Assembly (NCBI GenBank): GCA_022710975.1
Contig: JAKLGA010000001.1
Coordinates: 372,001 to 436,000, forward strand
DNA from: Myxococcota bacterium
GTDB lineage: Bacteria; Myxococcota; B64-G9
DNA: 64,000 nucleotides
Reading direction: 5' to 3'
Both the position numbers and the translations under genes were made by a program. Shown here one piece after another: positions 16,086 through 24,567 of this stretch. Each line of letters starts with the position of its first letter. The stretch's first letter is position 1. A model generated the notes under the pieces. It saw only the letters and a list, made by a program, of their open reading frames with translations, had not been told where the DNA came from and ran no database searches.

Positions 16086-16325
16086 ATGAAGCTGAACGGA
16101 CGCAGAGGCCAGGGCATGACCGAGTACATCATCATCGTCGCGCTCATCGCCATCGCCGCCATCGGTGTCGTGTCACTGTTCGGCGACAACATCCGCCTGC
16201 TCTTCGCCACCTCGGCGAACGCGCTGGCCGGCAACGAGAACGCCAAGACCAACACCAAGGAGTCGGTGAAGAAGCTGCACGGGCACCGCGGCATGAAGGA
16301 CTTCGCCGAGAACAACAAGCGCTGA
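16086..16325 (+). CDS. Flp/type IVb-like pilin precursor
   Basis: 79 residues. The ATG at 16086 follows AAAAGGAGAG; the upstream ATG/GTG codons have no such site. A short basic leader (MKLNGRRGQG) is followed by MTEYIIIVALIAIAAIGVVS, the Glu+5-type hydrophobic segment of Flp pilins, cleaved after Gly by a prepilin peptidase. The mature tail is short, Asn/Lys-rich and ends FAENNKR. No tad/cpa assembly genes are in the window, so it is an orphan pilin or pseudopilin. A strong hairpin terminator follows 24 bases after the stop, so it is expressed alone. Confidence 0.85.
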   Translation: MKLNGRRGQGMTEYIIIVALIAIAAIGVVSLFGDNIRLLFATSANALAGNENAKTNTKESVKKLHGHRGMKDFAENNKR

Positions 16326-16349
16326 CGCAGCGTACCCGCGACACCCCCG

Positions 16350-16379
16350 GGACCCCCTCCGCTCGGCGCGAGGGGGTCC
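16350..16379 (+). terminator. Hairpin terminator after the pilin gene
   Basis: A perfect 10 bp stem, GGACCCCCTC / GAGGGGGTCC, with a 10-base loop. The T-run after it is weak (GGCGTTT). Its position 25 bases after a short monocistronic gene supports a terminator. Confidence 0.6.
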
Positions 16380-16448
16380 TGGCGTTTCGGCCCCGCGGCC
16401 TGCCCCGGCGCACCCCGGGGAGCCCGAGCCTCTTCATCTTCGAGCTGG

Positions 16449-16583
16449 TTGCCGACCCGCCTGGATATCACCGACCACCTGGACAAATCCCGCACTGTGG
16501 ATAGAATGGCGACGGTCGGGACAGAGGTCGAGCTCCTTGACGAGCTCTTCACGCCGGAGCAGCTCGAGCGAGGTGGGGAATGA
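16449..16583 (+). CDS. Small peptide gene coupled to a radical SAM gene (possible modified-peptide precursor)
   Basis: A 44-residue reading frame from TTG 16449 (or 28 residues from GTG 16497, 25 from ATG 16506). Codon third positions are mostly G/C from about 16449 onward and less so before, which argues for real coding. The peptide is acidic and helical, containing RLDITDHLDKSR, then EVELLDELFTPEQLERGGE at its end. Its stop overlaps the start of the radical SAM gene (AATGATG), a sign of coupled translation. No family was recognised. It could be a RiPP precursor or an accessory subunit. Against it: no clear ribosome-binding site, and a promoter-like element overlaps the later start codons. 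Confidence 0.45.
   Translation: MPTRLDITDHLDKSRTVDRMATVGTEVELLDELFTPEQLERGGE
16480..16507 (+). promoter_or_regulatory. Possible promoter upstream of the radical SAM gene
   Basis: TGGACA (16480-16485), 16 bp, TAGAAT (16502-16507). If used, transcription would start near 16514, giving the radical SAM gene a leader of about 65 bases and excluding the small peptide from that transcript. Confidence 0.35.
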
Positions 16584-17509
16584 TGCCTTGGACGAAGGGC
16601 GCGGAGATGGGCGGTCTGCGCAGGCTGCTCTACTCTCCCTTTCTGGCCCAGATGGTGGTCACCCGGCGCTGCAACCTGGCCTGCGCCTACTGCAACGAGT
16701 ACGACCGCGAGTCTCCGCCGGTGCCGATCGAGACGCTACGCGCCCGGGTGGACAAGCTCCGCTCCCTCGGCACGTTCGCCATCGAGTTCTCAGGCGGCGA
16801 GCCGCTGCTCCACCCGGACATCGTCTCGCTGGTGGCGCACTGCACCAGCCGCGGCTTCTTCAGGCGGATGCTGATCACCAACGGCCTGCTTCTCGACGGG
16901 GTGCGCATCTGGGAGCTGGGCCGGGCCGGCCTGACCGACCTCCAGATCAGCGTGGACGGGGTGTCCCGCAGCGAGGCGACCAAGAAGACCCTGGACGTCC
17001 TGGGCAAGAAGCTCGAGCTGCTGTCGAAGGAGGCCACCTTCCGGGTGACCATCAACGCGGTCATCGGCTCCGCGAACCCGCGCGACGCCGCGGAGGTGCT
17101 GCGCCTGGCCCGCTCGCTGGGCTTCATCCCCAGGGTGGGCCTCATCCACGACGGGGGCGGGGCCATCAAGCTCAACGACGAGCAGCGCGCGGCCTACCAC
17201 GACCTCTCCAGGGCCCTGGGCAAGGGCCAGTTCCGCCTGGCGCGCGAGTACCTCCCCAAGCTTCTCGCGGGCAAGCCCGCGCCCTTCAAGTGCCGGGCCG
17301 GCTCCCGCTACCTCTACGTGGACGAGCTCGGCAAGGTGAGCTACTGCTCCCAGAAGCGGGACTGGTTCTCGAAGGATCTGCTGGACTACACCTGCGCGGA
17401 TCTGGTGCGCCAGTTCCACCAGCCGAAGGCCTGCGCAGACTGGTGCACCATCGGCTGCGTGCGGAACAACAGCAAGCTGGACGAGCTGCGCTCCCAGCGG
17501 GGTTCGTGA
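16580..17509 (+). CDS. Radical SAM protein with SPASM/twitch-like C-terminus
   Basis: 309 residues. The radical SAM cluster motif CNLACAYC is at residues 31-38 and the SAM-binding GGEP at 72-75; TNG at 100-102 and ISVDG at 123-127 complete the barrel. Six Cys in the C-terminal part (238, 256, 272, 285, 289, 293; for example FKCRAGSR, YCSQKR, CADWCTIGC) suggest one or two auxiliary iron-sulfur clusters, as in SPASM or twitch enzymes that modify peptides. GAGGTGG lies just before the ATG. The start overlaps the end of a small reading frame. It converges on recA. Substrate unknown; a peptide substrate is inferred from the architecture and the coupled small gene. Confidence 0.85.
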   Translation: MMPWTKGAEMGGLRRLLYSPFLAQMVVTRRCNLACAYCNEYDRESPPVPIETLRARVDKLRSLGTFAIEFSGGEPLLHPDIVSLVAHCTSRGFFRRMLITNGLLLDGVRIWELGRAGLTDLQISVDGVSRSEATKKTLDVLGKKLELLSKEATFRVTINAVIGSANPRDAAEVLRLARSLGFIPRVGLIHDGGGAIKLNDEQRAAYHDLSRALGKGQFRLAREYLPKLLAGKPAPFKCRAGSRYLYVDELGKVSYCSQKRDWFSKDLLDYTCADLVRQFHQPKACADWCTIGCVRNNSKLDELRSQRGS

Positions 17510-17545
17510 GCGCGGCCGCGGGCGCTCCGCCCCGGCCGGCGCGGC

Positions 17546-18700
<1,155 letters not shown>

Positions 18701-18719
18701 GGAGCCTCCCTGGCTTTAC

Positions 18720-18736
18720 CTGTTCAGGTGTTCAGT
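18720..18736 (-). promoter_or_regulatory. SOS (LexA)-like operator of recA
   Basis: On the plus strand the sequence contains GTTCAG twice, two bases apart (CTGTTCAGGTGTTCAGT). The GTTCAG half-site matches the asymmetric LexA motif described for Myxococcus xanthus better than the E. coli CTGT-N8-ACAG box. It begins right after the -10 box, where a repressor would block RNA polymerase. Confidence 0.55.
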
Positions 18737-18765
18737 ATCCTAGCGGCCGAGAGGGAAGCTGTCAA
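18737..18765 (-). promoter_or_regulatory. recA promoter
   Basis: Read on the minus strand: TTGACA (18765-18760), exactly 17 bp, TAGGAT (18742-18737). This is the best -35/-10 match in the window. The TAG of the -10 is also the stop codon of thpR. Confidence 0.75.
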
Positions 18766-19321
18766 GCACCGTGTATACAGGCCCGCTCGGCCTCAGCTCA
18801 CTCTTCATGAGGTATACACGCTCGATCTGACATCGCCCCAGCTCCCGCTCCGCCAGGCCCGCCAGGCAGGGGCCCAGGTCCCCGGGGCGGCTGCCATCCT
18901 TGATGCGCCCCAGCGTGATGTGCGCCTTGAAGGGCCGATCCTCGGCCGGAAAGCCCAGCGGCCCGGTCACCCCGCAGGTGGCCGACACCAGGGCCTTCAG
19001 TCCGTCGACCCCGCGCCGGCAGCCCGCCCACAGCACCCGCGGGCGGCCCGGGCTGGGGAAGGCGCCCGCCCCGGCCATCTCCACCTCGAAGGGCGGCGTG
19101 TCGCCGAACCCGCCCCGCAGGCTGTCGACCAGCTTGGGGAGCAGCCCCTCGTCCACGTCACCCAGGAACTGGAGCGTCAGGTGCATGAGCCCGGGCGGCA
19201 CCCACTTCACCTGGGCCAGCCGTTCGACCGGCCGCCGGAGCTCGTCCTGGAGCTTGCCCAGGCTCTGGCGGACTTCCTCCGACAGGTGCACCGCCACGAA
19301 GCTGCGGATGCGCGCTCCCAT
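18740..19321 (-). CDS. thpR: RNA 2',3'-cyclic phosphodiesterase (2H family)
   Basis: 193 residues from the ATG at 19321, preceded by GAGGAGGTGG. Both catalytic HxT motifs of the 2H superfamily are present: HLTL at 47-50 and HITL at 134-137. ThpR (formerly LigT) opens 2',3'-cyclic phosphate ends of RNA and can join tRNA halves in vitro. Its stop codon forms part of the recA -10 box, so the recA promoter starts within this gene; read-through into recA is also possible. Confidence 0.92.
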   Translation of the reverse strand: MGARIRSFVAVHLSEEVRQSLGKLQDELRRPVERLAQVKWVPPGLMHLTLQFLGDVDEGLLPKLVDSLRGGFGDTPPFEVEMAGAGAFPSPGRPRVLWAGCRRGVDGLKALVSATCGVTGPLGFPAEDRPFKAHITLGRIKDGSRPGDLGPCLAGLAERELGRCQIERVYLMKSELRPSGPVYTVLDSFPLGR

Positions 19322-19421
19322 GCGCCACCTCCTCGCGTGCTCGTCCGGGCGAGAGTAGCACGCGGCGCCCGGGGTTGATATCCTCGGCCCAGGGGGGGAG
19401 CCCCGGGGCAGGGAGGACGCC

Positions 19422-20522
19422 ATGCATCGCAGGGTCGGCGCGGGTAGACAGCTCGTGGCGCTCTTCACCAGCGGGGCGATCCTGTGCGCGGGCTGCGCCT
19501 CGCTCCGCTACCAGGCCAGCTACAGCTCCGCGGTGCGCCACGAGGTGCTGCCGCTGCGCGCCACGGTGACCGTGGTGCTCGATCCCGCCCTGCGCGAGTC
19601 CTGGGACGAGGACCGCCGCCCGCAGCTCGAGGCCGTCCGCCAGGGCTTCCAGGAGGCGCTGCAGCAGGATCTGCGCGCGAACGGCCCCGTCACCCCGAGC
19701 TCCGACCAGCCCGAGGCCCGCCTGGTGGTGACGCTGCGCGAGGCCAAGGCCACGGAGCTCAAGCTGTACTGGATGATCTGGTTCCTGGCCCCCCTGTGGC
19801 TGCTGGGCGTGCCGGTGTGGAAGGGCTCCGTGGAGCTCGGGGCCGAGCTGCAGCTCACCTCCCTGAAGGGCGATCCGCTCTACCGGCTCGCGGAGCGGGC
19901 GGGCTGCTCGCAGCACCAGGGCGTGTACTACGGCCACGAGGATCTCAGCTTCGGCTGCCCGGCCCGGAAGCTGGCCGAGGCCTTCCGCGATCGGCTGTCG
20001 CTGAACCGCAGCGAGATCCTGGGCCTGCTGGCCCGCTCCGCGCCGCCCCCCGTGCCCGCGGCGCCCCCGCGGGCGCTCCTCGAGGAGCGCCCGGCCAGCG
20101 CGTCCATCGCGGTGGTGTTCCAGATCCGCGACGTGACCGGTCTGTTCGGGGCGCCGCTCATGGAGCAGCTGACCGAGATCCTGTCCACCCAGCTCGTGGC
20201 CCAGCTCGGGCTGCGCGTGACCAGCGCGGAGCAGCTCCGCGGGCAGCTGACCGAGGTCAAGGTGGCCAGCTACAAGGAGTGCTTCGACCGGGCCTGCCAG
20301 ATCGAGCTGGGCAAGGCCCTGGCGGCCAACAAGGCCGTGGCTGCCAGCCTGCTGCGCTTCGGCCAGAGCTGCTCGCTGTCCGTCACCATCCTGGACATCC
20401 GGAGCGAGGCCACCGAGCGGGCCGCGTCGGTGAAGCTCCCCTGCCTGGAGGCCGAGCTGCCGGACGGCGTGCTGCGCGTGGTGCAGGCGCTCCAGAAGCC
20501 CGCCGCCTCCGGCGCTCCCTAG
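19422..20522 (+). CDS. Lipoprotein with CsgG/LpoB-like C-terminal domain
   Basis: 366 residues. The signal peptide ends in the lipobox LCAGC. Residues about 50-190 form one domain containing a hydrophobic stretch (YWMIWFLAPLWLLGVPVW) that may touch a membrane. Residues about 225-355 (VVFQIRDVTGLFG, LSTQLVAQLGLRVTSAEQL, ECFDRACQIELGKALAANKAV as separate blocks) match a domain often seen in deltaproteobacterial lipoproteins related to CsgG/LpoB, which bind partners in the periplasm. The four-base CTAG at its end is shared with the stop of the convergent radical SAM gene. GGGAGG lies shortly before the ATG. Function unknown. Confidence 0.7.
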   Translation: MHRRVGAGRQLVALFTSGAILCAGCASLRYQASYSSAVRHEVLPLRATVTVVLDPALRESWDEDRRPQLEAVRQGFQEALQQDLRANGPVTPSSDQPEARLVVTLREAKATELKLYWMIWFLAPLWLLGVPVWKGSVELGAELQLTSLKGDPLYRLAERAGCSQHQGVYYGHEDLSFGCPARKLAEAFRDRLSLNRSEILGLLARSAPPPVPAAPPRALLEERPASASIAVVFQIRDVTGLFGAPLMEQLTEILSTQLVAQLGLRVTSAEQLRGQLTEVKVASYKECFDRACQIELGKALAANKAVAASLLRFGQSCSLSVTILDIRSEATERAASVKLPCLEAELPDGVLRVVQALQKPAASGAP

Positions 20523-21604
20523 GCCCCGCCCGGGGGCTCCACCAGGGCCAGGCTGCAGCAGCCGGTCTGGCCGGCCTCCGCGTCCCACAGGTGCAGCGAG
20601 TTGCCCTGGCAGCGCCGCCAGTGCGCGCAGGTCACGCACGGGCCCGCGCGCATCCAGCGCCGGTCGCGGAAGGGCTGGAAGCGGGTCTCCCAGACCTCGA
20701 GGAAGTCGTGCGTGCGGATGTTCCCCTGCACCAGGGAGCGGCTGACGTTGGGGCAGGCCGAGATGGCCCCGTCGCACAAGACCGAGCCGATGGCGATCCC
20801 CGCCCGGCAGAAGTAGGGCTCGTCGCGCACCGCGGCGTCCAGCGCGGGCGGCAGGAACCCCTCGCAGCAGAAGTCCACCCGCGGGCCGCGGCCCGCCCGG
20901 CGGGCCTCGGCCACGAAGTCGAGCAGCCGCCGGAAGCCCTCGGGCGGCAGCAGGAGCTCCGCGTTCCCGCGCGCGCGGCCCTTGGGGAAGATCGAGAACA
21001 GGCGCCAGGCGGGCACCCCCAGGCGGCCGAGCAGCGCGAGCACCTCGGGCAGCTCACCAAGGTTGCGCGGGTTGGTGCAGGTGACCACGTCCAGGAAGGG
21101 CAGGCCGGCGCGGACCAGGTGCTGGAGGCCGGCCACGGCCCGGGCGAAGGAGCCCGGCCGGCCGCGCAGCCAGTCGTGGTTCGCCTCGAGCCCGTCCAGG
21201 CTGACGGTCACCGAGACGAGCCCGCGCTCGCGCAGCGCCCGCAGGCGCCCGGGCTCGAGCGCCCAGCCGTTGGTGACCATGCCCCAGCGCAGGCCGTGCG
21301 CCCGCAGGCCGTCCGCCAGGCGCTCGAGCTCCGGGTGGCAGAGCGGCTCGCCGCCGGTGACCACCAGCATGAGCCGGCGTGGATCCACGCCGCGGGCCAG
21401 GCGCTCGAAGAAGGCCAGCCACTCGTCCGTGTGGAGCTCGTCCGGGTGCGCCTCGCGAGAGCAGTCGCTGCCGCAGTGCAGGCAGCGCAGGTTGCAGCGC
21501 TGGGTGATCTCGACGAACAGGTAGCGCAGCGGGTGGACGGTGGTCTCCAGCCTCCGGTAGAGCGGGTGGAGCAGCCGCCGTAGCCGCGCGCGCGCCATCG
21601 TCAC
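20519..21604 (-). CDS. Radical SAM/SPASM enzyme of the rSAM/lipoprotein system
   Basis: 361 residues from GTG 21604 (an ATG two codons later, at 21598, is the alternative). The cluster motif is CNLRCLHC at 37-44, GGEP at 84-87, TNG at 111-113 and VSLDGLEANHDWLRG at 134-148. SPASM cysteines are at about 266, 277, 284, 323, 326, 332 and 349/350. The blocks HCGSDC, WGMVTNG, RLFSIFPKGRA, CCEGFL, SACP, QGNI, VWETRFQPFRDR and CQGN match, from memory, the radical SAM member of the Bacteroidetes rSAM/lipoprotein system. The start overlaps the stop of the upstream secreted-protein gene (GTGA). A YGAP lipoprotein is two genes upstream in the same direction. The chemistry is unknown. Confidence 0.85.
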   Translation of the reverse strand: MTMARARLRRLLHPLYRRLETTVHPLRYLFVEITQRCNLRCLHCGSDCSREAHPDELHTDEWLAFFERLARGVDPRRLMLVVTGGEPLCHPELERLADGLRAHGLRWGMVTNGWALEPGRLRALRERGLVSVTVSLDGLEANHDWLRGRPGSFARAVAGLQHLVRAGLPFLDVVTCTNPRNLGELPEVLALLGRLGVPAWRLFSIFPKGRARGNAELLLPPEGFRRLLDFVAEARRAGRGPRVDFCCEGFLPPALDAAVRDEPYFCRAGIAIGSVLCDGAISACPNVSRSLVQGNIRTHDFLEVWETRFQPFRDRRWMRAGPCVTCAHWRRCQGNSLHLWDAEAGQTGCCSLALVEPPGGA

Positions 21605-22707
21605 ATCCGCGAGAGCTCGAAGCGGGACTCGGTCTGCATGCCGCCCATGCCGCCGACCGACATGCGCGTCTTCAGCGTGCCGGACATGCGCAGCAGCCGT
21701 CCGGCCGCGGTGTCGAAGTCGGTGCGCACGTCGGCGTCCATGTCGACCCGCGCCTCCCCGGGCGCGCCGGCACCCGCGGCCCCGGCCGCGCCGGGCATGC
21801 CCAGCCCGCCCAGCCCGGGCATGCCGCCCATGCCCGGCATGCCGCCCATCCCGGGCATGGCGTCCTCGTCCGCCCCGGCCTCCTCGTCGGCCTCGGCGGG
21901 GTCGCCGCCCTGGGCCTGCACGGGCGCCGCGGCGGCCGTCTTGGTCTCGAGCCGTAGCTTCGCCACCGGGCCCGCCATCTCCTGGAGGTTCACCGTGAGC
22001 GCGACGAAGGGCAGGGTCACCTCGACGGTCTGGCCGGGCGCGAGCTCGCCATCGGGCAGCACCATCATCTCGAAGATGTTCTTCGGCAGCACGTCCACGG
22101 CCGGGTCGTCCTCGCGGATCTTGACCTTGCGCAGCTCCGGCGGCCGCTCCTCGACCGAGGCCGAGGCGGTCAGCTTGCCGGTCTTGGGATCGATGGTGGC
22201 CACGAGGTCGACCGACACCCCGCCCTCGGGCGTGTCGGCGCCGGCGGACACGGCCACCCGGCCCGGGCCGGCCTCGGCCTTGTGGATGCCCATGTAGAAG
22301 CGGTCGTCGCGCAGGTACACGGTCACCATGCGGAGGAAGCGCGCGTGGCCCTTGCGGTCCACCTCGGCCCGCACGACCCGGGCGGGCCTGGGGATCTCCT
22401 TCAGCCCGGCGAGCTGCTTGTCCCCCTGGAAGACCGAGAGCTTCTCCACGGTCAGCTCCACCTCGGCCACGCCGTCCGGGCGGACCGCCAGCACCTTCTG
22501 GCTGAACTCGGTCTCCACCCTGAGGGCGGCGGACGCGCCCGCCATGGCGCCCATGCCCCCCATGCTCATCTGCATGTGGGTGGTGTCCTGGTAGCGGAAG
22601 CGGTGCACGTCACCTGGCTTCCAGGTGTAGCTGAGCTCGACCGCCGAGGCGCTGGCGGCCAGCAGGCAGATCCCCAGACCGAGAACGAGGCGCGGCAGCT
22701 TGTTCAT
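21601..22707 (-). CDS. Secreted protein resembling DUF6263, with Met/Gly-rich repeats
   Basis: 368 residues from the ATG at 22707 with GGGAGG upstream. Signal peptide about 1-22 (cleaved near ASA-VE). The mature N-terminus (YTWKPGDVHRFRY, then a Met-rich MQMSMGGMGAM) resembles DUF6263 proteins. Residues 283-316 are a low-complexity block of GMGGMP-type repeats followed by GAAGAAGAGAPG, and another MSVGGMGGM lies near the C-terminus. The Met/Gly block may be a flexible or metal-binding linker; this is conjecture. Its stop overlaps the start of the SPASM radical SAM gene, so they are translated together, and it lies 92 bases downstream of the YGAP lipoprotein gene. Confidence 0.7.
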   Translation of the reverse strand: MNKLPRLVLGLGICLLAASASAVELSYTWKPGDVHRFRYQDTTHMQMSMGGMGAMAGASAALRVETEFSQKVLAVRPDGVAEVELTVEKLSVFQGDKQLAGLKEIPRPARVVRAEVDRKGHARFLRMVTVYLRDDRFYMGIHKAEAGPGRVAVSAGADTPEGGVSVDLVATIDPKTGKLTASASVEERPPELRKVKIREDDPAVDVLPKNIFEMMVLPDGELAPGQTVEVTLPFVALTVNLQEMAGPVAKLRLETKTAAAAPVQAQGGDPAEADEEAGADEDAMPGMGGMPGMGGMPGLGGLGMPGAAGAAGAGAPGEARVDMDADVRTDFDTAAGRLLRMSGTLKTRMSVGGMGGMQTESRFELSRM

Positions 22708-22799
22708 GGCTCGACCCTCCCTCAGGGTGCGCGGTGGGACGCCGACCGCCCGGGCTGAATTCACCCGCCGGGCCATTGGACCACAGGAGGGGTCGGGGC

Positions 22800-23153
22800 T
22801 CAATCGTGCAGCTCGACTGTGATCTCGGTGCAGCCCGGGTCGAGGGTCACGGTGCGCTGCACGTAGAGGCCGCCGTTCTCGGCGCCGTCCAGGTCCTCGA
22901 AGCGGACCTGATCGCAGCTGTCCCAGAGGGCGAAGGAGCCGTCCAGGTCCGTGTAGTCGGTGGTGAAGGGCTGGCCAGCGCGTAGGCAGGTCACCTGGAT
23001 GCCGTAGATGCCGCCCTGGGTGGTGCCGTCGAGGACCTTGCCCGTCAGGGTGGCGCCCGAGAAGTCCGCCGGGGCGCCGTAGCAGGCGGCGATGAACACG
23101 GGCACGAGCAGGTTGAGGAGCCACAGGAGTGGGCGGGCGAGGAATCGAAGCAT
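22800..23153 (-). CDS. YGAP lipoprotein of the rSAM/lipoprotein system
   Basis: 117 residues from the ATG at 23153 (GAGGTG upstream). The hydrophobic leader ends in the lipobox IAAC with Cys24, directly followed by YGAP (25-28). A transthyretin/CarboxypepD-like fold is suggested by LTGKVLDG, TDLDGSFAL and the strongly acidic RFEDLDGAENGGLYV at 84-98. The YGxP motif after the lipid Cys and the FEDxDGxENGG block are, from memory, the hallmarks of the lipoprotein partner in the Bacteroidetes rSAM/lipoprotein system. Further Cys are at 56, 80 and 108. It is the first gene of a likely three-gene unit ending with the SPASM enzyme. Confidence 0.78.
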   Translation of the reverse strand: MLRFLARPLLWLLNLLVPVFIAACYGAPADFSGATLTGKVLDGTTQGGIYGIQVTCLRAGQPFTTDYTDLDGSFALWDSCDQVRFEDLDGAENGGLYVQRTVTLDPGCTEITVELHD

Positions 23154-23343
23154 GACACGCACCTCGTGGTTCGGTCGTGATGTCCGTGGACGGAGCAATC
23201 GGCGTGCCGCCAGGCCGCCAGCGCGTATCTGCTTGTCTCTTCGATAAAATAAAGTGGCTGGCACCTTTTCTCGGGGCGGGATGTGTGATCCGGATGTCAG
23301 GCCTGGAAGGGCTCGGACGTGGGCGCGAGGCCCCGGGGCTGCC
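23154..23343. other. Intergenic region with an AT-rich core
   Basis: 190 bp between two minus-strand genes. Most is GC-rich, but 23239-23255 is A/T-rich (CGATAAAATAAAGTGG on the plus strand) and lies about 90 bases upstream of the YGAP lipoprotein start, so it may hold the promoter of that operon. No clear pair of boxes was found. A TGGCAC motif at 23260 lacks the TTGC needed for a sigma-54 site. Confidence 0.3.
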
Positions 23344-23838
23344 TCACCGCAGCAGGGGGCCCACGGCCTGGGCCTCGTCCGGGCAGGCCAGCGCGAAGGC
23401 CTTGGCGCTGGGCAGGAAACGCCGGGCCGCGCGGTACAGGGTGACCGCGGTCTGGAGCGCGAACTGCTGCTGCTGGCCGGGTCCCATGGACGCCACCTTG
23501 CCCATGAGCTGGGTCGGGTCCATGGCCGCGGCCCGCTCCCGCTGGCGGGCGGCGCTCCCCTCCAGGGCCTGGCGCGCGGCCTGGCAATCGGGCGCGGCGC
23601 GGTCCAGGGCCTCGGCCGACTCCTCCATCCCGAGGCCCGCCGCGCGGATCCACTCGGGCACGGCGGCCGGGTCGACCAGGTGGGCCACCGCCTCCACCTT
23701 GGCGCGGCCCTCCTCGAGCTTGGCCTCGGCCGCCTCCAGGTCGTCGACCGCGTCCGGCCGGCCGGCCAGGTGCCAGACCATGCAGGCGACCGTCAGCAGC
23801 AGCGTGCCCAGGAACAGGAGCTTGCCCATGCCCCGCAT
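23344..23838 (-). CDS. Hypothetical membrane-anchored or lipoprotein, helical
   Basis: 164 residues; not recognised. An N-terminal hydrophobic segment (LLFLGTLLLTVACMVW) contains a lipobox-like TVAC, so it may be a lipoprotein or be anchored by an uncleaved helix. The rest is Ala/Glu-rich and probably helical (VDDLEAAEAKLEEGRAKV, ARQALEGSAARQRERAAAM) with two Cys (DCQAA, LACPDE). A second ATG three codons in (23829) is possible. It is divergent from the SGNH hydrolase gene. Confidence 0.6.
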   Translation of the reverse strand: MRGMGKLLFLGTLLLTVACMVWHLAGRPDAVDDLEAAEAKLEEGRAKVEAVAHLVDPAAVPEWIRAAGLGMEESAEALDRAAPDCQAARQALEGSAARQRERAAAMDPTQLMGKVASMGPGQQQQFALQTAVTLYRAARRFLPSAKAFALACPDEAQAVGPLLR

Positions 23839-23906
23839 GCTACCCCGCCCGCGGGCGGAGGCGCAACCGGGCGCGGCGCGATCCCGGCGTGCTAGACTGG
23901 GCGGCG

Positions 23907-24524
23907 ATGCCGATTCACCCCTACCTCCGAGCGCTGCGCGAGCGCCTGGCCCGGGGAGAGCGCGTGCGCCTGCTCGGCCTGGGGGACTCGCTCACCGCCG
24001 GCTGGGAGGTGTCGCGGGGCTTCTTCGACCGCTTCGCGGACGGGCTGGCCGCGCGCTTCCCGCGGGCCTCGCTGGTGCCAGTCCAGGCCGGGGTTCCGGG
24101 AGATACGGCCGAGGGTGGGCTCGGGCGGGTCGGCCGCCTGCTCGCGCCGGCTCCCGAGCTGGCCGTGGTGCAGTTCGGGCTGAACGACGCGTCCATGGGC
24201 GTGCCCGTGGCAGCCTACGCCGGGGCCCTGGAGGGGATCGGTCGGCGCCTGCTCGACGCGGGCAGCGCGGCGGTGCTGGTCACCTCCTGCCCGCTGCCCG
24301 ACCCGGAGGGCAACCGCTGGATCCGCCCCTACTACGACGCCGTGCGCCGGGTGGGTGCGGCGCTCGGTTGCGCCGTGGCCGAGCTGGACCGGCACTGGAC
24401 GGCGCGGGCCGGGTCGCGCGCCGCCCGGGCGCTGTGGGGTCGGGACGGGGTGCACCCCACCGACGACGGCCACGCGCTGCTGGCCGAGGGGCTGCTCGCG
24501 CTCCTGGACGACGGACCCGCTTGA
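23907..24524 (+). CDS. SGNH/GDSL-family hydrolase
   Basis: 205 residues. The four SGNH blocks are visible: GDSLTAGW with the nucleophile Ser28, a Gly in block II (VPGDTAEGG), GLND in block III (QFGLNDAS) and the Asp/His pair of block V (GRDGVHPTDDGH). It is probably an esterase or lipase acting on a small ester. There is no signal peptide. A TAGACT hexamer ends nine bases before the ATG and there is no Shine-Dalgarno sequence, so the mRNA may be leaderless. Confidence 0.85.
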   Translation: MPIHPYLRALRERLARGERVRLLGLGDSLTAGWEVSRGFFDRFADGLAARFPRASLVPVQAGVPGDTAEGGLGRVGRLLAPAPELAVVQFGLNDASMGVPVAAYAGALEGIGRRLLDAGSAAVLVTSCPLPDPEGNRWIRPYYDAVRRVGAALGCAVAELDRHWTARAGSRAARALWGRDGVHPTDDGHALLAEGLLALLDDGPA

Positions 24525-24548
24525 CCCTCCCGGGCCCGGTGGTAGCCT
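24521..24548 (+). promoter_or_regulatory. Promoter of the MORN lipoprotein gene
   Basis: TTGACC (24521-24526), 16 bp, TAGCCT (24543-24548). The -35 box overlaps the stop codon of the SGNH hydrolase gene. Confidence 0.5.
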
Positions 24549-24567
24549 GGGGGCCGGAGGGAAAACC

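Noticed and set aside
21883-21980. The Met/Gly block as a RiPP core modified by the neighbouring SPASM enzyme.
   Set aside because: It is inside a 368-residue secreted protein of DUF6263 type; Met-rich stretches are usual in that family, so a core peptide is not supported, only partnership.
23255-23280. TGGCAC suggesting a sigma-54 promoter.
   Set aside because: The -12 TTGC element is missing at the required spacing.
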